From contig JAGLUD010000018.1 in the NCBI GenBank assembly GCA_023134935.1, positions 1 through 5,846 on the forward strand: a stretch of DNA of 5,846 nucleotides. The letters run 5' to 3'. Under the pieces are notes generated by a model. That model did not search any database. It was not told the origin of the DNA and worked only from the letters and a program-made list of their open reading frames with translations. The position numbers were made by a program, and so were the translations under genes. Position 1 is the stretch's first letter; the number at the start of each line of letters is the position of its first letter. Of this stretch, positions 1-5,846 are shown in pieces. The stretch is from Paracoccaceae bacterium. GTDB lineage: Bacteria > Pseudomonadota > Alphaproteobacteria > Rhodobacterales > Rhodobacteraceae.

Positions 1-205
1 GGCCCTTTGCTGACCTTCGTGATGTAGCTTGATGTTGCGATGCAGTGTCACCATAGCTGATATTAATTTCAGACACCTAGTCTAAGCCGTGTCGGCTATT
101 GGTAGACGCAAACGAAGTTGGCCTTAGAAAACTAGGCACGGAACACTGTGTTTAAATTATTCCGAAACAGCATGATCGATGAATAATGGCGGCAGAACGA
201 GATAT
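1..205. other. Intergenic region after the operon, no supported gene
   Basis: This stretch looks richer in A and T than the operon. I find no tRNA, promoter or convincing gene. The only notable frame is a minus-strand ATG at 54-52 that stays open for 18 codons to the left edge (reads MVTLHRNIKLHHEGQQRA). It has no Shine-Dalgarno and no family I recognise, so it could be the start of a cut gene or chance. Confidence 0.4.
85..164. other. Cluster of short inverted repeats downstream of the operon
   Basis: Three small dyads lie in the 205-base tail. AGCCG-TGT-CGGCT occupies 85-97. GCC(T)TAG-AAAA-CTAGGC, with one bulged T, occupies 121-137. CGGAA...TTCCG (139-143 with 160-164) partly encloses a second dyad, AACAC-T-GTGTT (142-152). 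None is followed on the minus strand by a clear run of T, so none is a classical intrinsic terminator. They could form a weak transcript end, an mRNA 3' structure or an operator for a neighbouring gene. Confidence 0.25.
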
Positions 206-604
206 TTAGCCCCATTGCTCACTTAAAGCTTTCAAAATATCACATCGACTTACTTGGCCAATCAAAACTCCATCGTCCAATACCGGAAACCTCCTATATG
301 AGCTCGCAAGAAAGGCTTCGGTAGCTTGGACAACATCTAGGTCTCCGTCCAGTGTCTCGACTTTCTTGCTCATATATTCCGCAACCGCTCCACCCCATTC
401 TTGATAGTAACTGGCGTTTAAAGCTGCCTTCAAACAGTCCTTTTTGGATAGTACCCCGACGAGCTGCCCTCTTTCGTCTACGACAGGGGCGCCGGATATT
501 TTGGCTTCTAATAAAGTCACCATTGCATGTGTGATTTCTGTATCGGGTGACAATGTAATCAGGTCGGTAGCCATACATTCACGGATTAACGGGAATTTAT
601 CCAT
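206..604 (-). CDS. Small stand-alone protein with two CBS domains
   Basis: Encodes 132 residues, made almost entirely of a CBS pair. CBS1 spans about 7-62, with SGAPVVDERGQLVGVLSKKD (37-56); CBS2 spans about 76-128, with RRFPVLDDGVLIGQVSRCD (104-122). Tandem CBS domains (Bateman module) commonly bind AMP, ATP or other adenosyl ligands and control an attached or partner protein; no catalytic or DNA-binding domain is fused here. The start is taken at 604 because this ATG forms TAATG with the nqrM stop and has GGAG 8 bases upstream; the frame stays open further upstream (next ATG at 646), but that would overlap nqrM. As the last gene of the nqr operon it may sense energy charge and modulate the pump, or act in assembly; this is inference from position. 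Not membrane-bound and no signal peptide, so cytoplasmic. Confidence 0.88.
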   Translation of the reverse strand: MDKFPLIRECMATDLITLSPDTEITHAMVTLLEAKISGAPVVDERGQLVGVLSKKDCLKAALNASYYQEWGGAVAEYMSKKVETLDGDLDVVQATEAFLASSYRRFPVLDDGVLIGQVSRCDILKALSEQWG

Positions 605-774
605 TACTCTTTCTCCATCGTCTTTTGTTGCTGACAACCAACGCATCCGAACGCCTTTGGGCAAGTCCCTCCGGAGCAGGTCCCTTTGATCGGAGCACGT
701 CCGAAAATAACCCCGATGGCCAGACCAGCTATCGAAACAGCAATAATCAGAAATACCAAACCAAAAACAGCCAT
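604..774 (-). CDS. nqrM: NqrM, Na+-NQR maturation protein (DUF539 type)
   Basis: A 56-residue gene read directly from the sequence. It starts with one membrane helix (about 4-24, FGLVFLIIAVSIAGLAIG) followed by FGRAPIKGTC and a cysteine-rich tail with C33, C38, C44 and C47, ending in a charged stretch. This layout (helix, then four Cys in the order CxGGTC...CxxC) is that of NqrM, the small protein required to build active Na+-NQR in Vibrio, thought to help insert iron at the NqrD/E site. The position just after apbE is typical. A perfect Shine-Dalgarno AGGAGG ends 7 bases before the ATG and overlaps the apbE stop. The gap to apbE is 11 bases. The TAA stop shares its last base with the ATG of the CBS gene. 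A longer frame covering part of this stretch in another phase is an extension of the CBS frame and not a rival gene. Confidence 0.93.
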   Translation of the reverse strand: MAVFGLVFLIIAVSIAGLAIGVIFGRAPIKGTCSGGTCPKAFGCVGCQQQKTMEKE

Positions 775-781
775 TACTTCT

Positions 782-787
782 CCTCCT
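782..787 (-). promoter_or_regulatory. Ribosome binding site of nqrM
   Basis: Minus strand reads AGGAGG, a perfect Shine-Dalgarno, ending 7 bases before the nqrM ATG and overlapping the TAG stop of apbE. It supports nqrM as a real, well-translated gene despite its small size. Confidence 0.85.
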
Positions 788-1757
788 ATACGACGACGTA
801 CCGCGCGAATTGCCCCGACATGTATTCCGAAATCCCTGATGTACCACGCGTTAGGAACATCGCGGCAATGCCTTCCTGCTCGGCGAGCGCAAGTCCGCGT
901 TCACTTCCCATGACCATAAGTGCGGTGGCTAGCGCGTCGGCTTCCATTGCCGTTTTAGCGATCACCGAAACAGATGCCACACCGTTTGCAACCGGCAGCT
1001 CGGTATGCGGATTAATAATATGGTTAAAGGAAACACCTCCCTCTTGGCCGCCATTAACAGCATCCCCCGAAGTCGCGAGCGCCATTCCATCTAGTTTCAC
1101 GATGCGCTGGAAAGTGCGAGGGCTGGTATCCGGCGTCTCTATCGCCGCTTGCCACTGGCGCCCGTTCGGATGGAACCCGATGGCCAGAACCTCACCACCG
1201 GCTTCAAGCAGGAAGGAATTGACGCCGCAGGTTATTAATACATCCGCCATTCGATCCAGAGCATAACCTTTGGCGATGCCGCACAGGTCCAGCGAGGCGT
1301 CAGGGGTGATTTTGCGCAACTTTCCTTCGCCAAGCTGGATGCTCAAATATCCTGTGACCGAACTGCCTGTGATAGGACCAAAGCCATACCGCCCGACGAT
1401 CGGGCCAACCGTTGGGTCAAACGCGCCATTTGTAAGTTGCGCGATCCGTAAGCCTTCGGTGATCACCTTGCTCACGCCACCTGAAACTGGGTGCCAGTTA
1501 GTGTCGCGCGCACCGTTCAGGCGGCTAATCGCGGAGGATTTCTTGAACGGTGACATCGCATCATCCACCGATTCAACGACCGTTTCAATGGCCGCTTTGA
1601 TTTCATGTGCATCGGTTGTGGCTGGCAAAACCGCCCGCCACCAGCTTCCGAAAGCAGGGCCACCGATGACCTGCGTTTCAGCAGCCCACGTAGGCAGCAC
1701 ACTAGACAACAGCGCACCGCCAGTACCGACCAATAGGTTTCTGCGGTTTAGTATCAT
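786..1757 (-). CDS. apbE: ApbE, FAD:protein FMN transferase with a Tat-type signal
   Basis: Encodes 323 residues. ApbE uses FAD as donor to attach FMN through a phosphoester to Thr in SGAT sites, with Mg2+, in the periplasm. Motifs: LTNGAFDPTVGP (108-119), DLCGIAKGYALD (157-168), EAGGEV (185-190), ATSGD (228-232), HIINP (246-250) and the metal-site helix EADALATALMVMG (272-284). The N-terminus NRRNLLVG followed by a hydrophobic stretch and PTWAAE looks like a twin-arginine signal with cleavage near residue 25. There is no lipobox cysteine, unlike many gammaproteobacterial ApbE lipoproteins. The Shine-Dalgarno TTGGAG lies in the last codons of nqrF. In this operon its clear substrate is NqrC T237; no NqrB site is visible. 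A mild departure is HTE after HIINP, where HTG is usual. Confidence 0.96.
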   Translation of the reverse strand: MILNRRNLLVGTGGALLSSVLPTWAAETQVIGGPAFGSWWRAVLPATTDAHEIKAAIETVVESVDDAMSPFKKSSAISRLNGARDTNWHPVSGGVSKVITEGLRIAQLTNGAFDPTVGPIVGRYGFGPITGSSVTGYLSIQLGEGKLRKITPDASLDLCGIAKGYALDRMADVLITCGVNSFLLEAGGEVLAIGFHPNGRQWQAAIETPDTSPRTFQRIVKLDGMALATSGDAVNGGQEGGVSFNHIINPHTELPVANGVASVSVIAKTAMEADALATALMVMGSERGLALAEQEGIAAMFLTRGTSGISEYMSGQFARYVVV

Positions 1758-1760
1758 CGT

Positions 1761-2981
1761 TTACGCTCCAAAATCATCGTTGAAGATACTCTGACGGTCG
1801 ACACCGATGTCCTCAAGCATCGAAAGAACTGCCTTGATCATCAAGGGTGGCCCACAAAGATAATACTCGCAATCCTCGGGTGCGGGATGCGTATTGAGGT
1901 ATTTCTCGAATGCCACGTCGTGAATAAAACCGGTGGCCCCCGCCCAACGGTCATCGGGTTTCGGGTCGGACAGACCAACCGTCCAGCTAAAGTTTTCATA
2001 TTCGGCTTGTAGTTGGTCAAACTCTTCCTCGTAGAAAAGCTCGATCCCGCTGCGTGCACCGTACCAGTAGGAAATCTTGCGTCCGGTTTTCTCGCGCACC
2101 AACTGGTCATGAATGATGGCACGCAACGGTGCCATCCCGACGCCACCGCCGATGAATACCATTTCTCGGTCGGTTGCTGTCGCACCAAAGCTGCCAAAAG
2201 GGCCGGAGACTTTCACCTTATCACCAGCACGCAAACTAAATAGATAGGAGGACACTATCCCCGGAACTGCCCCCTCCACAGTTGGGGGAGGCAGGGCGAG
2301 GCGGATGTTCAGAACTATCTTGCCATGGTCGACCAGTCGGTTCGCGAAGGAATAGGCACGTGTGACCTCGGCATCACTACCCGAGGTCAACGCCTTCAGC
2401 GAGCCTTGCTCCCAAACCTCCGCATGTTCGTCGGGAATGGTGAAATCTGCGAAACGTATTTGGTGTGCTGGCGCGGTTATTTGCACAAAGCCACCGGCAC
2501 GCATACGCGGCGTTGTACCATCGGGTAATTTCAGAACCACCTCGCGAATGAAAGGCGCAAGCGGGCTTGTTGAAATAACCTCACACGCCCAGGTTTCAGT
2601 ACCGAACAGATCTTCAGGCACTTTCACATTCATGTCACCGTGGACTGTAACCTGACAGGCAAGGCGAACACCTGCACGGAGCTCGCGACGATCCAGCTTG
2701 GCGGCTTCCGTGGGCAAGGGTTCGCCGCCGCCGTTTGTCACGGTCACCTGACACAGGCCACATGTTCCCGCGCCAGCGCAGGCAGAGGGGAAATGAATGC
2801 CGTTGTCCTGCATCACCGGCAGCAGTTTTTGCCCAGTCAAGGCCTGCAGTTTTTGATCGCCGTTGACAGTAATAGTGGCTTCTACTTGCCTTGAGATGAA
2901 AGCCCGAGCGGCCAGAACCAACAGGATCAGGGCCATAACTATCGCGGTAAACAGGGCGATACCAAGCAGAACATCACTCAT
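1761..2981 (-). CDS. nqrF: NqrF, NADH-oxidising subunit F of Na+-NQR
   Basis: Encodes 406 residues, the standard length. Domain order: one N-terminal membrane helix (about 4-26); a ferredoxin-like domain with C68, C74, C77 and C109 (Cx5Cx2C then a distant Cys) for the [2Fe-2S] cluster; an FAD domain with RAYS (208-211) and GPFGSF (260-265); and an NADH domain with [10 protein letters not shown] (278-287) and CGPP (376-379). The C-terminus ends NDDFGA, close to the DDFG typical of the family. It takes hydride from NADH on the cytoplasmic face and passes electrons via FAD and [2Fe-2S] to the NqrD/E iron centre. All cofactor residues I can check are present. The start overlaps nqrE by ATGA and follows a G-rich Shine-Dalgarno (GGGGGGA). 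Only 3 bases separate its stop from apbE. Its presence distinguishes Nqr from Rnf, which uses RnfB and RnfC instead. Confidence 0.98.
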   Translation of the reverse strand: MSDVLLGIALFTAIVMALILLVLAARAFISRQVEATITVNGDQKLQALTGQKLLPVMQDNGIHFPSACAGAGTCGLCQVTVTNGGGEPLPTEAAKLDRRELRAGVRLACQVTVHGDMNVKVPEDLFGTETWACEVISTSPLAPFIREVVLKLPDGTTPRMRAGGFVQITAPAHQIRFADFTIPDEHAEVWEQGSLKALTSGSDAEVTRAYSFANRLVDHGKIVLNIRLALPPPTVEGAVPGIVSSYLFSLRAGDKVKVSGPFGSFGATATDREMVFIGGGVGMAPLRAIIHDQLVREKTGRKISYWYGARSGIELFYEEEFDQLQAEYENFSWTVGLSDPKPDDRWAGATGFIHDVAFEKYLNTHPAPEDCEYYLCGPPLMIKAVLSMLEDIGVDRQSIFNDDFGA

Positions 2982-3577
2982 GGCGTCCCCCCGATGGCAA
3001 AGGCGGTAAAACTGAGCGACATCAGGCCGGTTATGACGAAGGCGATGCCTAATCCTTGCAGGCCTTTCGGGATATCACTGTATTTCAACCGCTCGCGAAT
3101 GGCTGCAAATGTGATGATCGCCAGCGCCCAGCCAACTCCGCCGCCAAGGCCAAAGATCATGCTCTCGCCTAACGTATACTTCCGTTCTACCATGAACAGG
3201 CTACCGCCGAGGATCGCGCAGTTCACCGTAACCAGCGGCAGATATATCCCGAGGGCGCGGTGTAGTGGCGGCAGGTAACGCTCCAACGCCATCTCGATGA
3301 TTTGCACCATCGCGGCAATGACCCCGATGAAGCTGAGCAGCTTCAGGAAACTCAAATCTACGTCGGGCAGTCCAGCCCAGTTCCATGCGCCCTCGACCAG
3401 AAGCCACTCGAATATCAGGTGGTTTACGGGCACCGAAATGGCCTGAACAAAAATCAGGGCAATGCCTAGCCCGAGGGCGGTTTCGAATTTTCGGGATACG
3501 GCTAGGAAGGTGCAGATGCCCAGAAAGAATGACAGTGCAAGGTTTTGTTCGAAAACCGATGTGAGAAACAGTTCCAT
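2978..3577 (-). CDS. nqrE: NqrE, integral membrane subunit E of Na+-NQR
   Basis: Encodes 199 residues, the normal length. Hydrophobic throughout, with about six membrane helices. Signatures: [16 protein letters not shown] with C22, [14 protein letters not shown] (91-104) with E95, and [13 protein letters not shown] (113-125) with C120. The two cysteines are the expected partners of the NqrD pair around the membrane iron centre. E95 corresponds, from memory, to a glutamate implicated in Na+ uptake in the Vibrio enzyme. A short segment after helix 2 ([12 protein letters not shown], 61-72) differs from the Vibrio protein as I recall it, without affecting the core. The start shares one base with the nqrD stop, and the stop overlaps the nqrF start by four bases (ATGA), so D, E and F are probably made in matched amounts by coupled translation. 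Confidence 0.97.
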   Translation of the reverse strand: MELFLTSVFEQNLALSFFLGICTFLAVSRKFETALGLGIALIFVQAISVPVNHLIFEWLLVEGAWNWAGLPDVDLSFLKLLSFIGVIAAMVQIIEMALERYLPPLHRALGIYLPLVTVNCAILGGSLFMVERKYTLGESMIFGLGGGVGWALAIITFAAIRERLKYSDIPKGLQGLGIAFVITGLMSLSFTAFAIGGTP

Positions 3578-4236
3578 TATGGGTGCCTCGCATCGTTTTG
3601 TGACAGGATGCTGAATTCCGGTTCCTCAACCTGCTCGGGGCGCCAGCTACGGATAATCCAGATCAGCAAACCGAGGATGAAAAATGCGCTTGGGGCTAGT
3701 TGCATAAGGCGCAAAGGTTCAAACCAGCCACCGTTTTCGACCAGCGGAAAGACTTGATATCCCAGTAGTGCACCTGCGCCGAACAGCTCGCGAACGGCGC
3801 CAACGATCAACAGGATCAGACTGTAACCCAAACCGTTGCCAAGGGCATCAAGAAGGCTTGGCCATACAGGATTTTGCCGTGCAAACGCCTCGGCTCGCCC
3901 CAGCACGAGGCAGTTGGTTACGATCAAGCCAACGAATATCGACAGTTTTTTACTCATTTCAAAAGCAAAGGCGCGCAATAGCATGTCCATCACGATCACG
4001 AGGGAGGCGATGATGGTGATCTGCACAATCAACCGTATCGACGTCGGGATGTGATTGCGAATGCTACTGATAGTTACACTCGACAGGACTAGAACCACGG
4101 TTAACGCGCCCGCCATGGTTAGGGCAGTCGAGAGCGAGGTTGTGACCGCGAGTGCTGAACATATACCAAGGATATGTAGGGCTACCGGATTGGCTTTAAC
4201 CAAGGGGTCGGTGAGGTAGTTTAATGATTGTTTCAT
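3577..4236 (-). CDS. nqrD: NqrD, integral membrane subunit D of Na+-NQR
   Basis: Encodes 219 residues, slightly longer than the usual 205-212 because of a charged C-terminal tail. About six membrane helices are visible. C26 in LGICSALAV and C109 in VTNCLVLGR match the two conserved cysteines of the family. Together with the equivalent pair in NqrE they ligate the intramembrane iron centre (family knowledge). Acidic residues linked to Na+ movement in Vibrio work appear kept: D84 in VMDMLLRAF and D130 in [12 protein letters not shown]. NqrD and NqrE are inverted homologues that form a pseudo-symmetric core relaying electrons from NqrF to NqrC. The ATG has a strong Shine-Dalgarno (GGGGAGG, 4244-4250) 7 bases upstream, lying over the nqrC stop. 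The stop shares one base with the nqrE start (TAATG), suggesting translational coupling. Confidence 0.96.
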   Translation of the reverse strand: MKQSLNYLTDPLVKANPVALHILGICSALAVTTSLSTALTMAGALTVVLVLSSVTISSIRNHIPTSIRLIVQITIIASLVIVMDMLLRAFAFEMSKKLSIFVGLIVTNCLVLGRAEAFARQNPVWPSLLDALGNGLGYSLILLIVGAVRELFGAGALLGYQVFPLVENGGWFEPLRLMQLAPSAFFILGLLIWIIRSWRPEQVEEPEFSILSQNDARHP

Positions 4237-4238
4237 AT

Positions 4239-5045
4239 TCAGACCTCCCCGTTGCGAAGGCGGGTAAGGAACGGGCCGAACCCGTAATCGCCCAGCCAGA
4301 AATGCAGCATATTTGAAACACCGTTACTGGTGCGGGTTGCACCAGAAATACCGTCGACCTCGAACTCTCCGACAGCCTCGCCACGTACCACCGAAATTAG
4401 GACCTCGCCATTTTTGTCTACCAGTTGTTTGCCGGGCCAAAGTTCCAGCCATTCCGGTTCCAGGATGCGCGTGCCAATCCCCGGTGTTTCGCCTTGTTCA
4501 TAGAAGGTAAGGCCGGCAATCGTGTTGCCGTCTGCATGGATCGCCAGATAGGCATAAAGCATCGATTGATAGCCGATACCGCGCACCGGCAGCACCACGA
4601 GGTGCAGTTTGCCGTCTTTGCGAAGAATAATGACCTGAGCAAAATCGGAACGCTGCTTGATTCCGGCAACATCCGCCTCGCTGGGGATGGGCGAGCTTTG
4701 TGTCGGGTCGCTAGCGGCTTCGCGTTGATCAAAGGTCGCGGGGTCGATATGGGTAGCAAATTCACCGCTGGTAAGATCGATAATATGGGCCTCCATATCA
4801 TCAACGCCTGCGCCCGTCAGAATATCGCCCATCCCCGGGAGGGCCGCGACCATTGCCGCCAAACGCCCTTGGCGCTCCGCTTCAAGGTTGGCCAGATGGT
4901 AAGGGCGTAGCGTTACTGCCGCGATGGACACAAAGATCGAGGCGATGAAGGCGACCAGAAAAGCAACAACTAGGGTCTTGGTCAAGTTATCGTTTGGCAA
5001 TGCGAGAAGGCGGCGCCACCAGTTGATCGGGTTCAAATCAGACAT
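4239..5045 (-). CDS. nqrC: NqrC, FMN-carrying subunit C of Na+-NQR
   Basis: Encodes 268 residues, near the usual 255-270. A single N-terminal membrane helix (about 22-44) anchors a periplasmic FMN-binding domain. GETPGIG (185-191) and DGISGATRTS (231-240) are the family signatures; T237 of SGAT is the expected phosphoester attachment point for FMN, placed there by ApbE. In the known enzyme NqrC passes electrons from the membrane iron centre of NqrD/E toward NqrB. Start choice: an ATG 18 bases upstream (5063) is in frame, but it lies at the edge of a textbook Shine-Dalgarno (AAGGAGGTG, 5051-5059) that sits 7 bases before the ATG at 5045, so 5045 is preferred. The gene overlaps the end of nqrB by 8 bases, and nqrD starts 2 bases after its TGA. 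RnfG shares the SGAT domain, but the gene order and nqrF exclude Rnf. Confidence 0.95.
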   Translation of the reverse strand: MSDLNPINWWRRLLALPNDNLTKTLVVAFLVAFIASIFVSIAAVTLRPYHLANLEAERQGRLAAMVAALPGMGDILTGAGVDDMEAHIIDLTSGEFATHIDPATFDQREAASDPTQSSPIPSEADVAGIKQRSDFAQVIILRKDGKLHLVVLPVRGIGYQSMLYAYLAIHADGNTIAGLTFYEQGETPGIGTRILEPEWLELWPGKQLVDKNGEVLISVVRGEAVGEFEVDGISGATRTSNGVSNMLHFWLGDYGFGPFLTRLRNGEV

Positions 5046-5846
5046 CCGGCCACCTCCTTGCATATGTGTTTAACATAACGACAAGGGTATCAATCAGCGG
5101 CGCGAATACGCTGGCCAGCAGGATTGCGGGGATTAGGGCTTCGGGTTCGGTCGGAATGCCTCCGCTAGGGGTGAACACCCAAGCAAGGCCGCCAATTAAT
5201 AGCCCGTTCACCCAGCGCCCAAGATTGGTTGAGGATGAGGCGATAGGATCACATGCAAGGAACACCACGATGAACAGGAAGCTACCACCCAATAGTTCCG
5301 GTTGAAAAGTTTGCTCGTGCAGTAATCCGATGGCCACCAAGCCTGCCATAATACCGACGAGCATCCGCCATGAAATCAACCGCGTTGCGATTAGGAATAT
5401 GGCAGAGGGCGCGGTGGCGACCGCCAAATACGGTGCTGGTTCGGTAAAGAAGGTTCCCGTGAAGGAAAATGTCAAGAAAGCCAGCGCCACCACGGCAGGA
5501 TTCAGAAAATTATACCCGCGCCCGCCAAATATCTGTTCCCCGAGGACTATCCCAAATGTAACCGCAAGTGCGATCTGCCATAAGGGAACCGTTTCCCCAA
5601 CAACTAGCGCAAAGATTATAGCTGTTCCGATCCCGTCCCAGCTAATCCGCCGTTTTCGTAATAATGCAAATCCTACCTGCCAACCCAAAGCGACGATAAT
5701 CGAGAGCGCCACAATGGTGAGGAGAGGCATTCCCTTGCCATAAATCGCAACGCCCAGCGGTGGAAGCAGACAAAGTAGGGTAACAAACGCCACGCGGTCC
5801 GCGCTCCAGATCCCGCGAAGATAAGTAGGTCCGTTAACGGAAGATC
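5038..5846 (-). CDS. nqrB: NqrB, membrane subunit B of Na+-NQR, partial at the N-terminus; short form lacking the SGAT loop
   Basis: The frame is open to the right edge, so the N-terminus is missing; 268 complete codons are visible before TGA. Residues below count from the first complete codon. NqrB/RnfD hallmarks are clear: PLWQ (87-90), FGGRGYNFLNP (106-116), ISW (157-159), DPIASSSTN (199-207) and FAPLID (247-252). Known role: the large integral membrane subunit that in Vibrio carries covalent FMN on a periplasmic Thr (SGAT), holds riboflavin and contributes to quinone binding and Na+ transfer. Oddities: between LTFSFTG and the ISW helix only about 28 residues remain, where classical NqrB has roughly 75 including DGxSGAT. 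No SGAT is present in the visible part. The helix 1-2 connection is short, as in RnfD. The frame is uninterrupted, so this is not a visible frameshift. The last 8 bases overlap nqrC. Family assignment is firm; NqrB rather than RnfD rests on the nqrCDEF neighbours. Confidence 0.9.
   Translation of the reverse strand, partial: SSVNGPTYLRGIWSADRVAFVTLLCLLPPLGVAIYGKGMPLLTIVALSIIVALGWQVGFALLRKRRISWDGIGTAIIFALVVGETVPLWQIALAVTFGIVLGEQIFGGRGYNFLNPAVVALAFLTFSFTGTFFTEPAPYLAVATAPSAIFLIATRLISWRMLVGIMAGLVAIGLLHEQTFQPELLGGSFLFIVVFLACDPIASSSTNLGRWVNGLLIGGLAWVFTPSGGIPTEPEALIPAILLASVFAPLIDTLVVMLNTYARRWPDV
5051..5059 (-). promoter_or_regulatory. Ribosome binding site that sets the nqrC start
   Basis: Minus strand reads AAGGAGGTG, with AGGAGG ending 7 bases before the ATG at 5045. 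It lies inside the last codons of nqrB. The alternative upstream ATG at 5063-5061 abuts this motif and has no site of its own, which fixes the nqrC start at 5045. Confidence 0.85.

Noticed and set aside
121..137. Imperfect hairpin as an intrinsic terminator
   Set aside because: The stem is short and bulged, and no T-run follows it on the minus strand.
206..847. A 213-residue minus-strand frame taken as one long protein
   Set aside because: Its first 81 residues are the out-of-phase translation of nqrM and the end of apbE and show no family features; the true gene begins at the TAATG at 604.
625..1266. Plus-strand frames across apbE and the other genes
   Set aside because: They lie opposite well-identified genes, have odd composition and show no family motifs.
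5046..5063. Longer nqrC starting at the ATG at 5063
   Set aside because: That ATG abuts the Shine-Dalgarno of the ATG at 5045 and would only add MQGGGR; the downstream start has ideal spacing.
5403..5430. VATAPS in NqrB as a diverged FMN attachment site
   Set aside because: The Thr lacks the Asp and the S/T-G before A-T that ApbE recognises, and this segment aligns better with the helix after the missing loop.
5400..5475. A frameshift or assembly break in nqrB explaining the missing loop
   Set aside because: The frame reads through without a stop and the conserved motifs on both sides stay in phase; an in-frame deletion error cannot be fully excluded.
5038..5793. nqrB starting at the GTG at 5793
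   Set aside because: The frame continues open for 17 more residues to the window edge, and these (GPTYLRGIWSADR) resemble the segment before helix 1 of the family, so the GTG is an internal Val codon.
1761..5846. Rnf complex instead of Nqr
   Set aside because: The order B-C-D-E-F, a full NqrF with [2Fe-2S], FAD and NADH motifs, and nqrM are specific to Na+-NQR, even though NqrB is RnfD-like in length.

Overview
The window holds the downstream part of an operon for the sodium-pumping NADH:quinone oxidoreductase (Na+-NQR). All genes read on the minus strand, so the transcript runs from position 5846 toward position 1. The order is nqrB (partial, cut by the right edge), nqrC, nqrD, nqrE, nqrF, apbE, nqrM and a gene for a small two-CBS-domain protein. 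About 205 bases without a supported gene follow at the left edge. nqrA is not seen and would be expected beyond the right edge.

The genes are packed head to tail with overlaps of 1 to 8 bases or gaps of at most 11. NqrF oxidises NADH through FAD and a [2Fe-2S] centre. NqrD and NqrE form the membrane pair that carries the intramembrane iron centre. NqrC carries a covalent FMN, NqrB is the large membrane subunit, ApbE attaches FMN, and NqrM is the small cysteine-rich maturation factor. The last gene, for a CBS protein, shares one base with nqrM (TAATG) and is a candidate regulator or accessory factor.

The most unusual point is NqrB. The visible C-terminal 268 residues align end to end with the NqrB/RnfD family, but the periplasmic loop that normally holds the SGAT flavinylation threonine is missing, about 45-50 residues by eye. 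The segment between the first two helices is also shorter than in classical NqrB. NqrC keeps a perfect SGAT site and ApbE looks intact. The operon therefore appears to encode a variant pump with one covalent FMN (on NqrC) instead of two.

The organism is a Gram-negative bacterium. GC slightly above half, and an ApbE with a twin-arginine signal instead of a lipoprotein signal, make a marine alphaproteobacterium (Rhodobacterales-like) my best guess, but this is an impression from sequence style and not a measured result. Comparisons with Vibrio proteins are from memory.
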